Shown here piece after piece: positions 1-12,400 of a stretch of 64,000 nucleotides of DNA. Position numbers and translations under genes: made by a program. Each line of letters opens with the position of its first letter. Position 1 is the first letter of the stretch. This stretch comes from Molanna angustata (lineage: Eukaryota; Arthropoda; Insecta; Trichoptera; Molannidae), in contig OY754972.1 in the NCBI GenBank assembly GCA_963576475.1, positions 7,459,427-7,523,426 on the forward strand. The letters run 5' to 3'. Below the pieces are notes generated by a model that was not told the DNA's origin, searched no databases, and was given only the letters and a program-made list of their open reading frames with translations.

Positions 1-505
1 TCAATAAAAGTAATTTAAAAAAAAACGACTCCCAGGAAATTTTCTGATATTCAATAAAAGTAATTTAAAAAATATACGACTCCAAGAAAAGCTTCTGATA
101 TTCAATGAAAGTAACTTAAAAAACGACTCCCAGGAAATCTTCTGATATTCAATAAAAGTAATTTAAAAAAAAACCGCCTCCATGAAAAGCTCATATTCAA
201 AAAAAGTAATTTAAAAAACCGACTCCATGAAAAGCTTCTGATATTCAACAAAAGTAATTAAAAAAACGACTCCCAGAAAAGTTTCAAATATTCAATAAAA
301 GTAATTAAAAAAAACCGATTCCATGAAAAGTTTCTGATATTCAACAAAAGTAATTAAAAAAAAACAACTCCAAGAAAAGCTTCTGATATTCAATTGAAAT
401 AAAACGACTCCAAGAAAAGCTTCTGATACTCAATATAATTAATTAAAAAAACCGACTCCAAGAAAAGCTTCTGATATTCAATAAAATTAATTAAAAAACA
501 GACCG
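1..505. repeat. Minisatellite, about 50-bp unit, roughly ten copies
   Basis: About ten diverged head-to-tail copies of a unit of 47-52 bases. Each begins near TATTCAATAAAAGTAATT, runs through an A-rich stretch, and ends near CGACTCCAAGAAAAGCTTCTGA. The array is cut by the left window edge, so its full length is unknown. Copies differ by substitutions and A-run length, so it is not a freshly expanded array. No coding potential is seen. Confidence 0.9.
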
Positions 506-587
506 CAAGAGAAATGATGAAAAATATAATTGTTTTTCGTATCTCACCATCTAACAATCACATAAATTGCAAAATATTTATTTACAC

Positions 588-843
588 TAAATCACTTTTT
601 GAAGTAGGCTCCAAAAACACACATACTTACGATCCATCGAGTGCGTTCCATAAAATATGTTTTATTTAAATCAAATCACTTTTTGAAGTAGGCGCCAAAA
701 ACCCACATACTTACGATCCATCGAGTGCGTTCCATAAAATATATTTTATTTAAATCAAATCACTTTTTGAAGTAGGCGCCAAAAATACACATACCTACTT
801 ACGATCCATCGAGTGCGTTCCATAAAAAATGTTTTATTTAAAT
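588..843. repeat. Tandem repeat, about 84-bp unit, three copies
   Basis: Three consecutive copies of a unit starting AAATCACTTTTTGAAGTAGG and containing CGATCCATCGAGTGCGTTCC, with periods of about 84 bases. Copies are more than 90% identical by eye, so this array is younger than the minisatellite to its left. No open frame is maintained. Confidence 0.9.
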
Positions 844-844
844 G

Positions 845-944
845 AAATTTTCTGATTTTTACTCCACATTCAGTTGATAAGGGCGAAACGATTCACATAT
901 AAAAAGGAAACTATAGCCTATGTGGAATAAAAATCAGGAAATTT
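845..944. repeat. Short foldback element, 25-bp arms
   Basis: The arm at 845-869 is nearly the reverse complement of 920-944 (two mismatches). The 50-base loop contains GGGCGAAACGATTC. It abuts the 84-bp tandem array. It looks like a small non-autonomous inverted-repeat element; no target duplication was identified. Confidence 0.7.
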
Positions 945-1296
945 GATTTGAAAAACACTGATACTATAAACAAAAATATAGCACGCTGGCAGGATGATTG
1001 CCTAAACACAATTGCTTCCAACCACTAAGATCCCATTCTTAAAACTAAAATGGCTGAGAGAAAAGAAATATTAATAATAGTAGTCCTATAATAGTAGTAG
1101 TCCTCTTATAGATCGGAGCTCCTCGTTGCTGTCCATTGGTCATGCGTATTTTATAATCTCGAAGAACAATTTTAAGGCCTTTAAGAAGTTCTGTCATAGT
1201 TATGGAGTCTTAGGTACTATGGATTGATTCCCATAAAAGTTATTTTTATAGAGAGATCTTGGTCACACCTCTGATGCTTTACATTTAAAAAAATCT

Positions 1297-1462
1297 GGGG
1301 GCAAGTCCCGTCAAACGGCGAAATCAAAACCCTCACGGTTATCTATATCATGGATATAATAATTATTGGGTTTTGATTGATAATTATTGGATACAATTAC
1401 GATAATTATTGGGTATTGGGATTATAGGGTTTTGATTTCACTATTTGACCGGACTTGCCCCC
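1297..1462. repeat. Imperfect inverted-repeat element, 37-bp arms
   Basis: The left arm 1297-1333 (GGGGGCAAGTCC through AAATCAAAACCCT) pairs with 1426-1462. Arms differ at several positions in the middle. The loop carries several repeats of ATAATTATTGG. The structure is MITE-like, but no clear target duplication flanks it. Confidence 0.65.
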
Positions 1463-1525
1463 CTGAAGTCATTGACAGTCCACGAGGTTTGCACTATGGT
1501 GTCGAGATCGCAAATCTAAAGGGCT

Positions 1526-1612
1526 CTATGAGCTACTTTTCGTGCTATGCAAATTTTTTCTTGTCGCTCACTTAGCTTTCTGTGAAAGGGCCGTTTACAG
1601 CCTCCATATGTG
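1526..1612 (+). repeat. Fragment of a dispersed repeat shared with 26.8 kb
   Basis: This stretch resembles 26805-26905: both read a GAGCTA/TTCGTGC motif, then TTCTGTGAA, GGGCCGTTT and CATATG-like sequence in the same order and spacing. The 26.8-kb copy ends a retroposed unit with a target duplication, so this is probably a decayed member of the same family. Confidence 0.45.
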
Positions 1613-1967
1613 GTGAAAATAAAATAGTAAAAAAACAATTGTTTTTCAAAAATGAAACATTTATTTAATGACGGGTTCAATTATATAATAAAAACAAATA
1701 TATAATATAAATAAAATTACAGGTTTGTTTGGTAGGCTGGGGTTTACACATATATACAATAACGGTTTACATTTAAAATATATTTATGATGATGTCATAT
1801 TACACCTAATGCGATAAGAAAGGCAAATTACTATTTAAATAAATATTTTTCGTTTATTTATTTCTTTTTAAATTTAGTAATACCACAACCATTCTTGATA
1901 TGACAAGCCATGAATCAAGATCTGACAACGCTTTTGCACCGCTAAGTCACGTGTGTATATCAATCAC

Positions 1968-2223
1968 AATTGAGGCCCTCAGCGCAGAAGTGGCCTAACC
2001 TTAGGATAAAAACTATGGAGTAATTGAAAGTCTTTAGATGACATTAAATTTAATGTTTAATATTATGATCATCAATATTACTATCTTGATATGAGATGAT
2101 ATTTTTGTAAAGGTTAGGCCATTTTTGTTTTAAAAATAATAAATTTTTAAAACGTAATCCACAGTTAGGTTAAAAACCAGCAAAAAAAGGGGGTTAGGCG
2201 CTTTTGCGCTGATGGCCTCAATT
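1968..2223. mobile_element. MITE-like element, 33-bp terminal inverted repeats
   Basis: Terminal inverted repeats begin AATTGAGGCC and continue through TCAGCGCA to CCTAACC; left 1968-2000 and right about 2191-2223 differ at four to five positions. Total length is 256 bases, with no coding capacity. A secondary copy of the inner TTAGGCCA motif lies near 2117. The flanks do not show a convincing target duplication, so the superfamily is not assigned. Confidence 0.7.
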
Positions 2224-2379
2224 ATACATTAAACTTCATACTATTAACTCAGATACGTACTCGGTACTCGATGAAAAATCATAGTCCAAAATAATTAAGC
2301 ATATATGTATGTAGATATAAAAAAATGTGTAAGGTATAAGGACTGATGCTATCATTGTTTACAAAAAAACAATTTCTTC

Positions 2380-3480
2380 AATAGGAGGCGTTACGAAGAA
2401 GGTTTCTTCGTAACTTCATAGATGGCGATGGTAAAAACAGCTTATTTTCAAACGATCAGTTTTTAATTATTAAAATATATAGAACTTTCAAAATTGTATT
2501 GACAAGGAACTCAAAAAGAAGGCATAAAGTGATCACGTAAACCAGCCGATGACAGGTCGTAAGCCGTGTAGGTGCATTGAGTTCTGGTTCTCCTTTAATA
2601 CCCCAACTTCGTCTCAATGTCGTTAAAAATTTGTCAAAAAAATTGAAAATAATTTTTTGAACAGTGATCGTGAAAATAAACGTCGCAAATCGCTGTCGAT
2701 TCTTTGTAGTCTACCGCTCATTTTTTTTTTAACATGAGCGTCTAGCCCCTCTAGCAGAGTTGTAAATTTTTTTGTAAAGAGTTGTTTCATGTGAGTAACG
2801 CCCACCTGTTGTATTTATGTGTGGGATTTTTAACGCCGTGACATAAAGTAGATGTTAAATATCATAAAAAACACACAAAAAACAGGCGTTTTTACTCCTC
2901 ACTAACCCAAGAGGATATAGTGAGGAGTTTTGAATTCACAATTTTAAGGCTATTTTTTTAATGCAGATGTTCAACTAGTATCATGTCAAGATTGTATTCT
3001 GAAATTTTCATCACAATCTATCTGTGTTTGTGCTGGGTACTATGTGCTATGTACGGCGTGTTTATTCTACTTTATCGATTAAAGACTGAAGTACTCATTC
3101 GATTCTTTTCAAATTTTGCAAATTTGTAAGTTTAATACTCGTTTAGACTCCATTAGATTTTGAAAGATATCTATATAGTGCATCTCATTTTTTTTAACTG
3201 TCAAGTATTTCAAAGTGATCCCAAACTCAGGAAACTTATAAATTATATTTTTATTTGTAAATTGGTAAAAAGGCACATTACTTTCTTAAAATGGCGTTGA
3301 AGAATTATCATCATTTTATGGTGAAATATTTCAATAAAAAATAAAAACAAAATCATTTAATGAAAATGCTGAATATTTTCCATACAAAATTTGAATACTT
3401 TTTGGAGTGACTTGATAGTCTGGAGTAACTTAATTAAAATGTTACTTTATTGTCTGTAAGTACATACATAAAATAAATAA
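2380..3480. mobile_element. Dispersed repeat, parent-type copy A of foldback family
   Basis: This block matches 18590-19720 in the same order: a TAGATGGC(G/T)-containing start, TATATAGAACTTTCAAAATTG, GTGATCACGTAAACCAGCCG, GATGACAGGTC, CAACTTCGTCTC, then TATTCTGAAA, TTTATCGATTA and a GGAGTGACTT end. A third partial copy is at 45.5-45.96 kb. It starts beside a perfect 11-bp hairpin (2390-2400 with 2404-2414) and contains an inverted ACTCCTCAC/GTGAGGAGT pair at 2894-2924. No open reading frame is retained. It is a non-coding mobile repeat about 1.1 kb long of unknown class. Confidence 0.6.
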
Positions 3481-4869
3481 AGTTCATGGCTAGCATTATA
3501 AAATGGTTGTGGCTTCCTAAGACTGATCAAACAAAATAAAATAATAATAATATACAGTAATATTTGTAATGATCAAGTATCAAGTAAAAATTGGATATTA
3601 ATAATCTTTTTTTAAATTATTTTGACGAAACGGGGGTGGCAAGTATAAGTTTTTGAACAGATAAAGGTTTTTTGTAAATTATAAAAAATAGAATTCACAA
3701 AATATAGGCAAATAATTATAGAAGCAGTCTCGTATTATTATTTAACATATACATATTCCATATGAACGTACACATATAAAGTAAAAATTAAACACATTGA
3801 ATGTTAAAAAATAATTAGGCCATATCTCAATATTTAACATTGAAAATTGTAAAGATATTAACAAAAAAAAAGCTAAACATACCATAATAAAAAAACATTT
3901 GATCTATAGGCATATATAAACATTGTAAATAAAACACCATAATACGAATAGGTAACATTTTCGTATAAATATTTATAAGCAAACGTGTGCAAAATCAAAT
4001 CCATTAAATTCAGTAAAATTCATGTTATATAATATTATATGTAGTGCCTTTTTTATAAACGTAACGAATTATCAATGATTTTGATAATTTAACCTACGGC
4101 GATGAAAAAAAATATAAGTGTTAATGATTTTTGGATCACCCGTTGTTTGTTCATTGGCGGAGTTTTTATTAAAAAAATCTAAGGTACAATTTTTTTTTGT
4201 GTATGAAGCTAGATTTTTTTTATCTAATTTTTAATTTATTTATTGTCTTCAATTATGTAATGACTTTAAAAGAAAAAAAATATATTATATACAAAAAAAT
4301 GTGTATGAATGACAGAAAAAAAGTAAAATTATTCTCCGCCACTGGATATACAGGTTGTTTAAAAATGAACTTGGTGTGATGCCTTAAAACGACAATTATA
4401 TCGGACAAATTCCGAGATAGTTTAGCAATAAAGCCATTTTTTTCATAATTATTAATAAATTTACGTAAATTGGTGTGTTGTCATAATAATGATAGCCAGT
4501 CCAATAAAACAGTCTGGCTACATTCAATGTTACTTTTTTTTTTCACTAAAATAATGGACGCAAGTTTGTATACTTCATAAATGTTTATTTTTAAACTATG
4601 CGCTTTTCATATTTCTTTTATATATCATATAAAATCAGTGCGACACGATCATAAATATACACAATGGAAACAAATATTGAGCGGAGCAAACAAAGAAAAT
4701 AGTCCTTTTGAGATGAATTATTCACGAAAACGGCGCTATATGATCCATTAAATTGCTAAGGGTCGTATTGCGGGAGTTATTTGAGAAAAATATAAGAAAA
4801 AGTTGAGGTTTTGTAAGCAGTATTATCGCAGTACGGGACCTTACCTCTTTTTTACATCATTTTTCTTAA
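3481..4869. other. AT-rich intergenic stretch, no supported gene
   Basis: AT-rich non-coding sequence. The small frames here are composed of low-complexity Lys/Asn/Ile/Phe codons and show no family features. No RNA gene or clear repeat was seen. Confidence 0.6.
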
Positions 4870-5160
4870 CCCTTTGAACGCGTTAAGCAAAAAATAAATT
4901 TGATCTAAAAATGCAAATTTTCAATAAAAAATAAAGTATTCTATAAAATTCCTTTTATTTTTTTAAAATCAATATCTTGATTAAATACACCCAAAAAATA
5001 GTTGTCAGTTATATTTTGGGGGGCTCAAAAAATTGAATTAAAATATATATTTTTTTCGCATCCAAAGAGAAGATTTTTTACAAGCCATGGACTATAGTCG
5101 ATTTACGCGTCGAAAGGGGAAAAAATCGGGCGACTTTAGTCGATTTACGCGTTAAAAGGG
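4870..5160. mobile_element. piggyBac-like MITE flanked by TTAA
   Basis: The unit is 291 bases and is flanked on both sides by TTAA (4866-4869 and 5161-5164), the target of piggyBac transposases. The left end reads CCCTTTGAACGCGTTAA and the right end is its near reverse complement, TTACGCGTTAAAAGGG. A second, imperfect copy of the right end lies just inside, at about 5088-5117, giving a subterminal direct repeat with GACTNTAGTCGATTTACGCG. There is no transposase. The CCC start and TTAA duplication fit a non-autonomous piggyBac derivative mobilised in trans. Confidence 0.7.
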
Positions 5161-5164
5161 TTAA

Positions 5165-7832
5165 ATAACTCAAATTTGTATTATAGAGAAAATAATTTAA
5201 ATTTAAAGAAATCACCAAGTATTTTTCGTTTAAAAATAAAATAGCCGTGAAATTTGTAGAACAGCGAAATTTCTTGTTTTTGATTAATAATCAAATCCAA
5301 TAGCTTAAAGCTAATTTTATATTCAGAAATACTTATGTAGATGTTTCTTATACATACTTCTCATTATTCTGAAAAAGTGGCTTGTTATTCTTCCAACTTG
5401 TGTTTTCAGTATAAAATTCTCTTCAGCTAGGAATCGAACCTACAAACAAACACCTATATCCAAAGTAACGATTGTTTGAAGATACTAATTTTTAATTTAA
5501 TAATGAGATTTGTAAGGAAATCAAACAAAATACTTCAAAGTATATTTTGCATATATAAAAATTCTAGCGCGTAGAAACATTTTTGAGAAATCGTACGGTT
5601 CCAATAATGTCAGCGAAACACAAAACATTTTGAAAGTAAAACTTATAATTATTGAAAATTATAAAAATATTTCGAGTCATTTGACTTAATAATGACCAAT
5701 TAATGACCATAATCAAATATATCTCAACATTCGAATACCATTATGTACATTCGCCAAACATGAACAAATTAAAGATATAACTAACATCATTAGATCTTAT
5801 AATGATATGCTACTAAAGGACATTGGTAACGAAATACAAGACTACTAATTAAATATAATTAATCGGACTTTTAATTTAGCTATGGCAATAATATTTAATT
5901 ATTATCATACAATAGTATATTTTCCTACAACATTTGTGACAAAGCAATATTGTTTTATTCATAGACACAACATTACATATTGTATCGTATTTCAGTGTGT
6001 CAAAAAACAAACCATGGAAATATAAAGTTAGTAAACAGATTGGAGAGGATGCATCGGACTTACAAATGTATAAAAGAAGAAAATGCAAAAAGTTCGGATT
6101 ATAAGTAAATGAGAGTGAGGTAATAAAAGAAAGGACAAAAGTTAACGGAGCTCAAGATGCATGAAATGTAAGTAAGAAGATACTATTTTGTGTCGGCATT
6201 TTGATCTGAACAAGAGTAACAATCATAAATTTACAAAAAAAAGTCGAAAAATTGTGACGTGGGAGTATCATGAAAAGTAATGCCAAGAGATCGTTAGAGG
6301 AATGAACGTCATCAGTAATGGTACTACTCATTGAATTGATGAATCCGATTATCACACACAAAGGTTAAGTGGTTAAAATACTGAACACACTGAACCCTTA
6401 GACACGCCTCCTTGCATGGGTCACAATGATTCATCTCTTTCTGGTTTCGTCCTTATTCACCCACGCACTACACTTGGCTATAAACAATTTAGGTACTCTG
6501 CTGAAAAAACTTTGGCACAAGACTCGTCACTGGTCAGATAATGGTTGAAGATTAGTCTGAGAGGTTGAAATTTCTTGGTACTTGACCACCATTAATTTTG
6601 TAGTGTATTTTAGATACAGGAATTGTTTCATTACCTTCTATGGCTACTTCATCAAATTATCGAGCTAAGTTATACATAATATATGTGTAGAAATAGTTAT
6701 GATAGGGAACGAAGAGTAGGAACGGCTTATCAATCGTCGTTCTTTGTAAATATGGATAAACCATTTCAGGTTAATTTGAATGTTTTCATGGTATCAAAAT
6801 AGTTTTCTTGCACATAATTCTGAATGTTAGCAATCCATTACGCGGCTAGAGCCTGTTACTTAATGGCTCTTGGTATAATTTTTATGTAAAATTCCATTTG
6901 GTAAGGTATATTTATCACTCTTATTTCATCTCCAAAGGTATCTCAAGGAAGGAAAAGACTAATTAATAACAATTCAGGACAAGGAAAACGAGAAGATATA
7001 ATTAGATCTGTGATCATATAAAAGAAAGATGATTTCAGGAAACAAAAATAATGTAACTATGAGGAAAAATAAGAAGAAAACTAACAAAAACCACAAAAAA
7101 TTATATTCAAAGTCAATTTATTGACACACTGAGTATAATATAATAATATAGTTATAAAATTTCAACAAACATCTCAAACGAAAACGAGTAGTTTTTTTTA
7201 AATACCAAAAATCAACAAGGATAGGAGGGTATCGATAATTTCAAGAATTTTTACCTAAACACAAACAAACAGACGTAAAAAATAAGTAAACCGTATCCAA
7301 CATTCAATAAAATGTAACATCATAATAATATATTTACAGAAAGTAGTTAAATTCATCCAATGTATCACATTCATGAAAACATTAATTTAGATCATCGATA
7401 GACACAACGAAAGGGTATTTAATAATAATTACACTTAATATTTACAATAAGCCTCGATATTACACATAATTGCATCATAATAGTTTGATTTTAAATCCAT
7501 TGAAATACACACTGTATCAAACGACAAATCAATCAGTTTTATATTAGAGACGCCATTGTCTCCAGTACATCATAATTTGCAATGGGTGTGTTCGCATAGA
7601 CTCTAAACCACAATAAAGCTGACTGCTGTATCTTGGATTAGTTTAGGTCATACAGTGACGTCTGAATTAGGCAACATTCTACAATTTTCACCTTAGTTTG
7701 ATCAAGTTCAGCTATAATTTAGCTTTAGTGAATTCTGCTGCTCTTTTTTCGGCGGCTCAAGTTCAGGGCCTAAAACAATCGCCAGAATTTTATCTTTGGT
7801 CAGTCAAATATTTTTACAAATCGATCGATTTC
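5165..7832. other. Intergenic stretch, no supported gene
   Basis: AT-rich sequence with only short chance frames. A perfect B-box-like word GGTTCGATTCC occurs on the minus strand near 5420-5435, but no matching A box or tRNA fold accompanies it. Nothing else is supported. Confidence 0.5.
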
Positions 7833-7910
7833 TTTTCATAAAGCGTAATGTGCATAAAGTGTAGGTATCACGGGATACCTACACTTTATACACATTTTGC
7901 TTTATGAAAA
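7833..7910. repeat. Palindrome, 37-bp arms, 4-base loop
   Basis: Arms 7833-7869 and 7874-7910 are complementary except for about three positions, around the loop ACGG. The arm sequence includes AAAGTGTAGGTATC. Such a near-loopless hairpin is a minimal foldback element or the relic of one. Confidence 0.8.
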
Positions 7911-9240
7911 ACTTAAAGGTTATAACTAACGTTGAGTTCATCACATTTCAGACAATGTAATTCAATAGTTTACACTAGCAGGTTTAGAATCTGCACTAAC
8001 ACTACCCAAAATGGCAAAATATAATATTAAAAAATAAATATAAACAATGGTTTTCAAAATAAATTCAGTGAGCAAAGTCTAGTGGAATCAAATTAAAATG
8101 TATAAACATTTGAATTTAATGATTGAAAAGTTTAAGAGATTCATTTTGGTAGAACGTAGGTGAAAACTGTTACATATTTATTATATAGTTTGAGTATACA
8201 AAAACATGATAACATAAGTTTATTTTTTGACGTTGCAACAAAATATAAAGGATATTAATAAAATATTGCAGACAACGTCACATTAGTTTGATTGAGTATC
8301 AAATTATCATGAAAAATCTGCTTGTCAGTTATTAGACGTTGTAAAAAGAGAAAGTAATTTTTTATTCCCAAAAAATACAAAATGACTTTGATTGTCAATA
8401 AAATCATTGAAGCTCCATTTCTAAATATTTTTACTACATCAACGGGATTGATCGACAGACTTTATAAGTAAAATATTGCTTAAGATTCACGTGTAAAAAT
8501 TTGAGTTTTTCCAGATGTTGGGATATTGCATGCATGTCTATGCTAAATTATTATAGAGATACATACTTTGAGTTTCATAAACAACTGTAATGCGACTAAT
8601 TTCTTGTTTAAACTTAATGCTTCAAAGAATCTACTGGTGAATTTAAATAAATTTAGATAAAATTCATTTTAAATTTTAAATATTACGCGGTAGAAATACA
8701 AAAACCATGAGTTCGTTTCCACAATCGGAAATGGTCGTAAAATTGATAACTGATAAATTCTACTAAGTATTCCATTTGAAGGGGGTGAATCAAAAATTAA
8801 TATATCAAATACAAGACAAAAATTGAGCAAAGATGAATTTAAAATATACATTACAGTTTTGAAATTTGAATTTGAGAAGATGACTTTTGAAGGTAGTAAA
8901 AAACACAAAATAATCATTAGTGTATGAGTCTATACATGAATCATCAAAATGTTTCTTGCCTACTTTCGCAGATGTTCCTTAATTTTGAGTCGCACTACAT
9001 CTTATTAGTAAAAATTGCCATATTGTGAACCGATTCGCACTACACAGTTTCACACTAATTCGTGACTCGAAAGGCCAGTTACTATTTATTCTTGTCATTT
9101 GTTTTTTTTTCTAAACATACTGCATCTACTTACTCGTTCATTTTATTTAAATAGGATTCAAAATTAAATTCGCCATGGAATAAAACAGTTCACTTTATGC
9201 AGTCTCTGATTTCAAAAGTTATTTTTCAAACGATCAACGT
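7911..9240. other. Intergenic stretch downstream of Arl4, nothing supported
   Basis: AT-rich sequence lying 3' of the minus-strand Arl4 gene. The 82-codon minus frame at 8669-8917 has no recognisable feature and its composition matches the background. Confidence 0.5.
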
Positions 9241-9249
9241 TGAGTTTTT

Positions 9250-9255
9250 TTTATT
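9250..9255 (-). terminator. Candidate Arl4 polyadenylation signal AATAAA
   Basis: On the minus strand AATAAA occurs about 165 bases past the Arl4 stop codon. It is the first canonical hexamer in the 3' flank that I found. In an AT-rich genome such hexamers arise by chance, so this is a candidate only. Confidence 0.35.
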
Positions 9256-9420
9256 ACTTTGGCTTCGAGCCTCACTTTGTCAATATCCTCCTAAAATTCA
9301 ATAAACCGATTTCTGTCTTTTTTTTGTCCAAACTCGATTGTTTTCGCACTCTTATTTTTACATTATTTCACAACATCGTCTGTTCTGCCAGCAACCTTCA
9401 TCACTGTCAGAACGATCAGT

Positions 9421-12400
9421 TTATCTGATTTTCTTCTTGTTGACCTTGGCGAGTTTTCGTCTTTTCTGGATCATGTCGTAGAGGACTTCCATGCCCTCGT
9501 GGAGGCCGTCCCCCGTGATGGCGCAGGCCGGCTGGACGTGCCAGCAGTGCGGCGCCGTTGACTCCTTAGAACCGTGGGCTGCGCCCCCGAGCTCGTGGAG
9601 GCCGAGGAGTTTCTCAAGCTCCTTGGGCTCCCGCGCTCCTGGCAAGTCCTGTTTGTTGGCGAGGACCAAAATCGGGACACCCGAGTTGTCCGGAGACTTG
9701 GCCGTCCTGTTTAACAAATAAAGAAATATTACATAAGTTTTTGGGAAAAGATAGAGTAGGTACATAAAAATACATAGTACCTAAGATAGTTTTTCGTCGA
9801 AGTTTCATGATCTTCAACTGTAATAGACTAATGACGATAATTTGGATAGCCCAACAGATTTGCTCTGGGTTCAACTTTTGATTGAGAAACAGATTTTAAT
9901 TATGATTTGAGAGACGATGGCATCATAAGTATTCATTTATTTATATTTAATATATAATAAATATTCTTAAAAACAAGTAAATATCTTGTAATTGGATGAA
10001 AAGGATTTATAAGTCAAAACAAGAAAAGAAAATGTATCATTGTAGAAAAAAAATTAGGTATTAGATTTGTGTAAGCTATCATTTTTCTTTTATTTAAATT
10101 AAAAAGAAAAATGACTGATTTTGACGATGTGAACAACACATTATCTAAAATAGTTGACTGTTTTAATATTAACAACTTATTACTTAACCAAAAAAAGACC
10201 AAATGTATAAGATTTGTTTTACCAAATGTTAAGGAAGTTGGAGCTAATGTAGTGGTTAAAAATGAAAATCTGGAACTTGTCGATAACACTGTATTTTTAG
10301 GAATGACATTAGATAAAAAACTTCAATGGGGTCTCCATATAAGTAAATTGTCGAGGAGACTTAGTTCTGCGGCGTACGCGGTCAAAAAGATACGTCTTAT
10401 CACGGACGTAGATACTGCAAGACTGGTATACTTCAGCTACTTCCATAGTGTTATGTCATATGGCATATTGCTGTGGGGAAGTGCTGCAGATATAGATACT
10501 ATATTTGTGTTGCAGAAGAGGGCTGTCCGCGCGATTTACAATATGAGTCCTAGAGATTCTCTTAAAAGTAAATTTAAAGAAATCAATATAATGACTTTGC
10601 CTTGCCAATATATTTACGAAAACATTATGTATGCACATAAAAACTTAAAAGTGTATAAAAAAAATTATGATAATCATAATTATAATACCAGAAGTAGGAA
10701 TAAACTCGTTGTTCCCACTACTAGGCTACATAAAGTTAATAAATCATTCATAGGTCAGACCGTACGTTTTTATAATAAATTACCAAGTGACGTGGTTGAG
10801 TTATCATTTTCAAAATTCAAGAATTATGTTAAACAAAAGCTTCTTAAGAAAGCCTATTATAATATCTCAGAATATTTGGAAGATAGTAAGCCATGGGAGT
10901 GAATTTGCTCAAGCGTCATCAGGACGACTTTAATATATTTTGTGTTTGTATTATTTTATTATGAAATGTATGTATAGCTTTGCCCATTCACTGCCTTCTG
11001 ATAATGTTGTTTACTTTTTATTATGTCTTTGACAAGATGCCAATCGAAACTCTTAACATTCCGATTGGCGTCGATTAATTCTTTACTCAATTGTGAAAAG
11101 TGAATTTACTCAAGCGTCATCAGGACGACTTTAATATATTTTGTGTTTATAATATTTTATTATGAAATGTATGAATAGCTTTGCCCATTCACTGCCTTCT
11201 GATAATGTTGTTTACTTTATATTGTGTCTTTGACAAGATGCCAATCGAAACTCTTTACATTCCGATTGGCGTCGATTAATTGTTTATTTCATTTAATTTT
11301 ATATGTCATGTTTTTTTTTTCCTTTTCTGCTGATGTATTTGTGACATTGTGATGTATTTTGATAATTTCTCGTGATATAATGTATTTTGATATATGCTGA
11401 TAATATCTATTTTTTGATAATGCAATTGACGAGAACAAGCGCTTATCTCAAGCCTATGTTTTATAATATAACAATAAACAATAAACAATATAATGGAGAT
11501 TTATAGTAGACTAGTAAAACCCCGCAGACGTTGTCCTGCCTGTTTAAATATTTACTTCCAAATATATAAAAATGTTTGATCGGTATGTTATTATTTCACA
11601 TTCATTTCTAGATTCGCTAATTATAATTCCGTCTTTTTATTCCCTTCCATCCCTATAGACCCTTCATTTCCTTCCGTCCCTATTCATTCATTCATTTATC
11701 ATTTTATTACATATTATTTTATTTACCATTATATCATTTTTTATATAATATATCATTTTTTATACATATATAGGATTTTTTTCTAATTATTTATTGATTT
11801 ATGTATTTAATTATTCATTTATTTACTTATTCGATCATTTATTTATTTATGTTATTTTAAATTTTCTTTATTTGATCATTGATTTATTTATAGGTATGTT
11901 AATTTTTTTTATTTAAAATTTTCTTGCAATACCAAATAGATCATATTTCAAAATATTTTGTATGAGAAGTTAAATAATTGAATTAATACGTTTCCGCTAT
12001 GCGCTGAACGAATCCCTAAAATTGAATGACAATCCCAAGTAGATAATTTTTGTAAATTCTTGTGTGAGATATAAAATAAATAAATAAATTTTAATTCACA
12101 AACCTTCTCGTGTGTGCGCTGAACAAACCCACTAAGTTTAATTTCAATACCAAACATTATTTTTCATTTTTTTGTGTGATATCGAATAAATAAATAAATA
12201 AATAAATTATAATGCATTAACCTTCTCCGCAATGAGCTGAACAAATTACCAAAGTTTCATCGCAATCGGATGGTTGGTTTGGGAGTCCATCGCTCACATA
12301 CAAACAAATATACGTACATATATATAGATACATATGTATTTCGTCCAGACGTAGGATATAAAAAAAATAGTAGGTAATGAAAATAATATTACCTAATCAG

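Larger units (their letters stand above)
10085..11285 (+). mobile_element. 5'-truncated Jockey-type LINE inside the Arl4 intron
   Basis: The element contains the C-terminal part of a reverse transcriptase followed by a 3' untranslated tail that is itself duplicated in tandem. The 5' end is missing from just downstream of where the catalytic FADD/YADD motif would be. It is oriented opposite to Arl4. An exact 3' boundary and a target duplication could not be fixed because the downstream sequence is T-rich. Confidence 0.8.
9707..12392 (-). other. Arl4 coding intron, 2.7 kb
   Basis: Bounded by GT (12392-12391) and AG (9708-9707) on the minus strand, with a pyrimidine-rich tract before the acceptor. 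It interrupts an Arg codon after the second base. The intron hosts an antisense LINE 3' end (about 10.09-11.29 kb), T-rich low-complexity DNA and a three-unit tandem repeat, so most of its length is inserted repeat. Confidence 0.9.

Noticed and set aside
5404..5480. Minus-strand GGTTCGATTCC suggesting a tRNA gene
   Set aside because: No A box, no acceptor stem and no anticodon arm; the B-box word alone is insufficient.
9471..9874. Extra frames over Arl4 exon 2 (both strands)
   Set aside because: Alternative frames of a G+C-rich exon; only the Arl4 frame has GTPase motifs and splices in frame.
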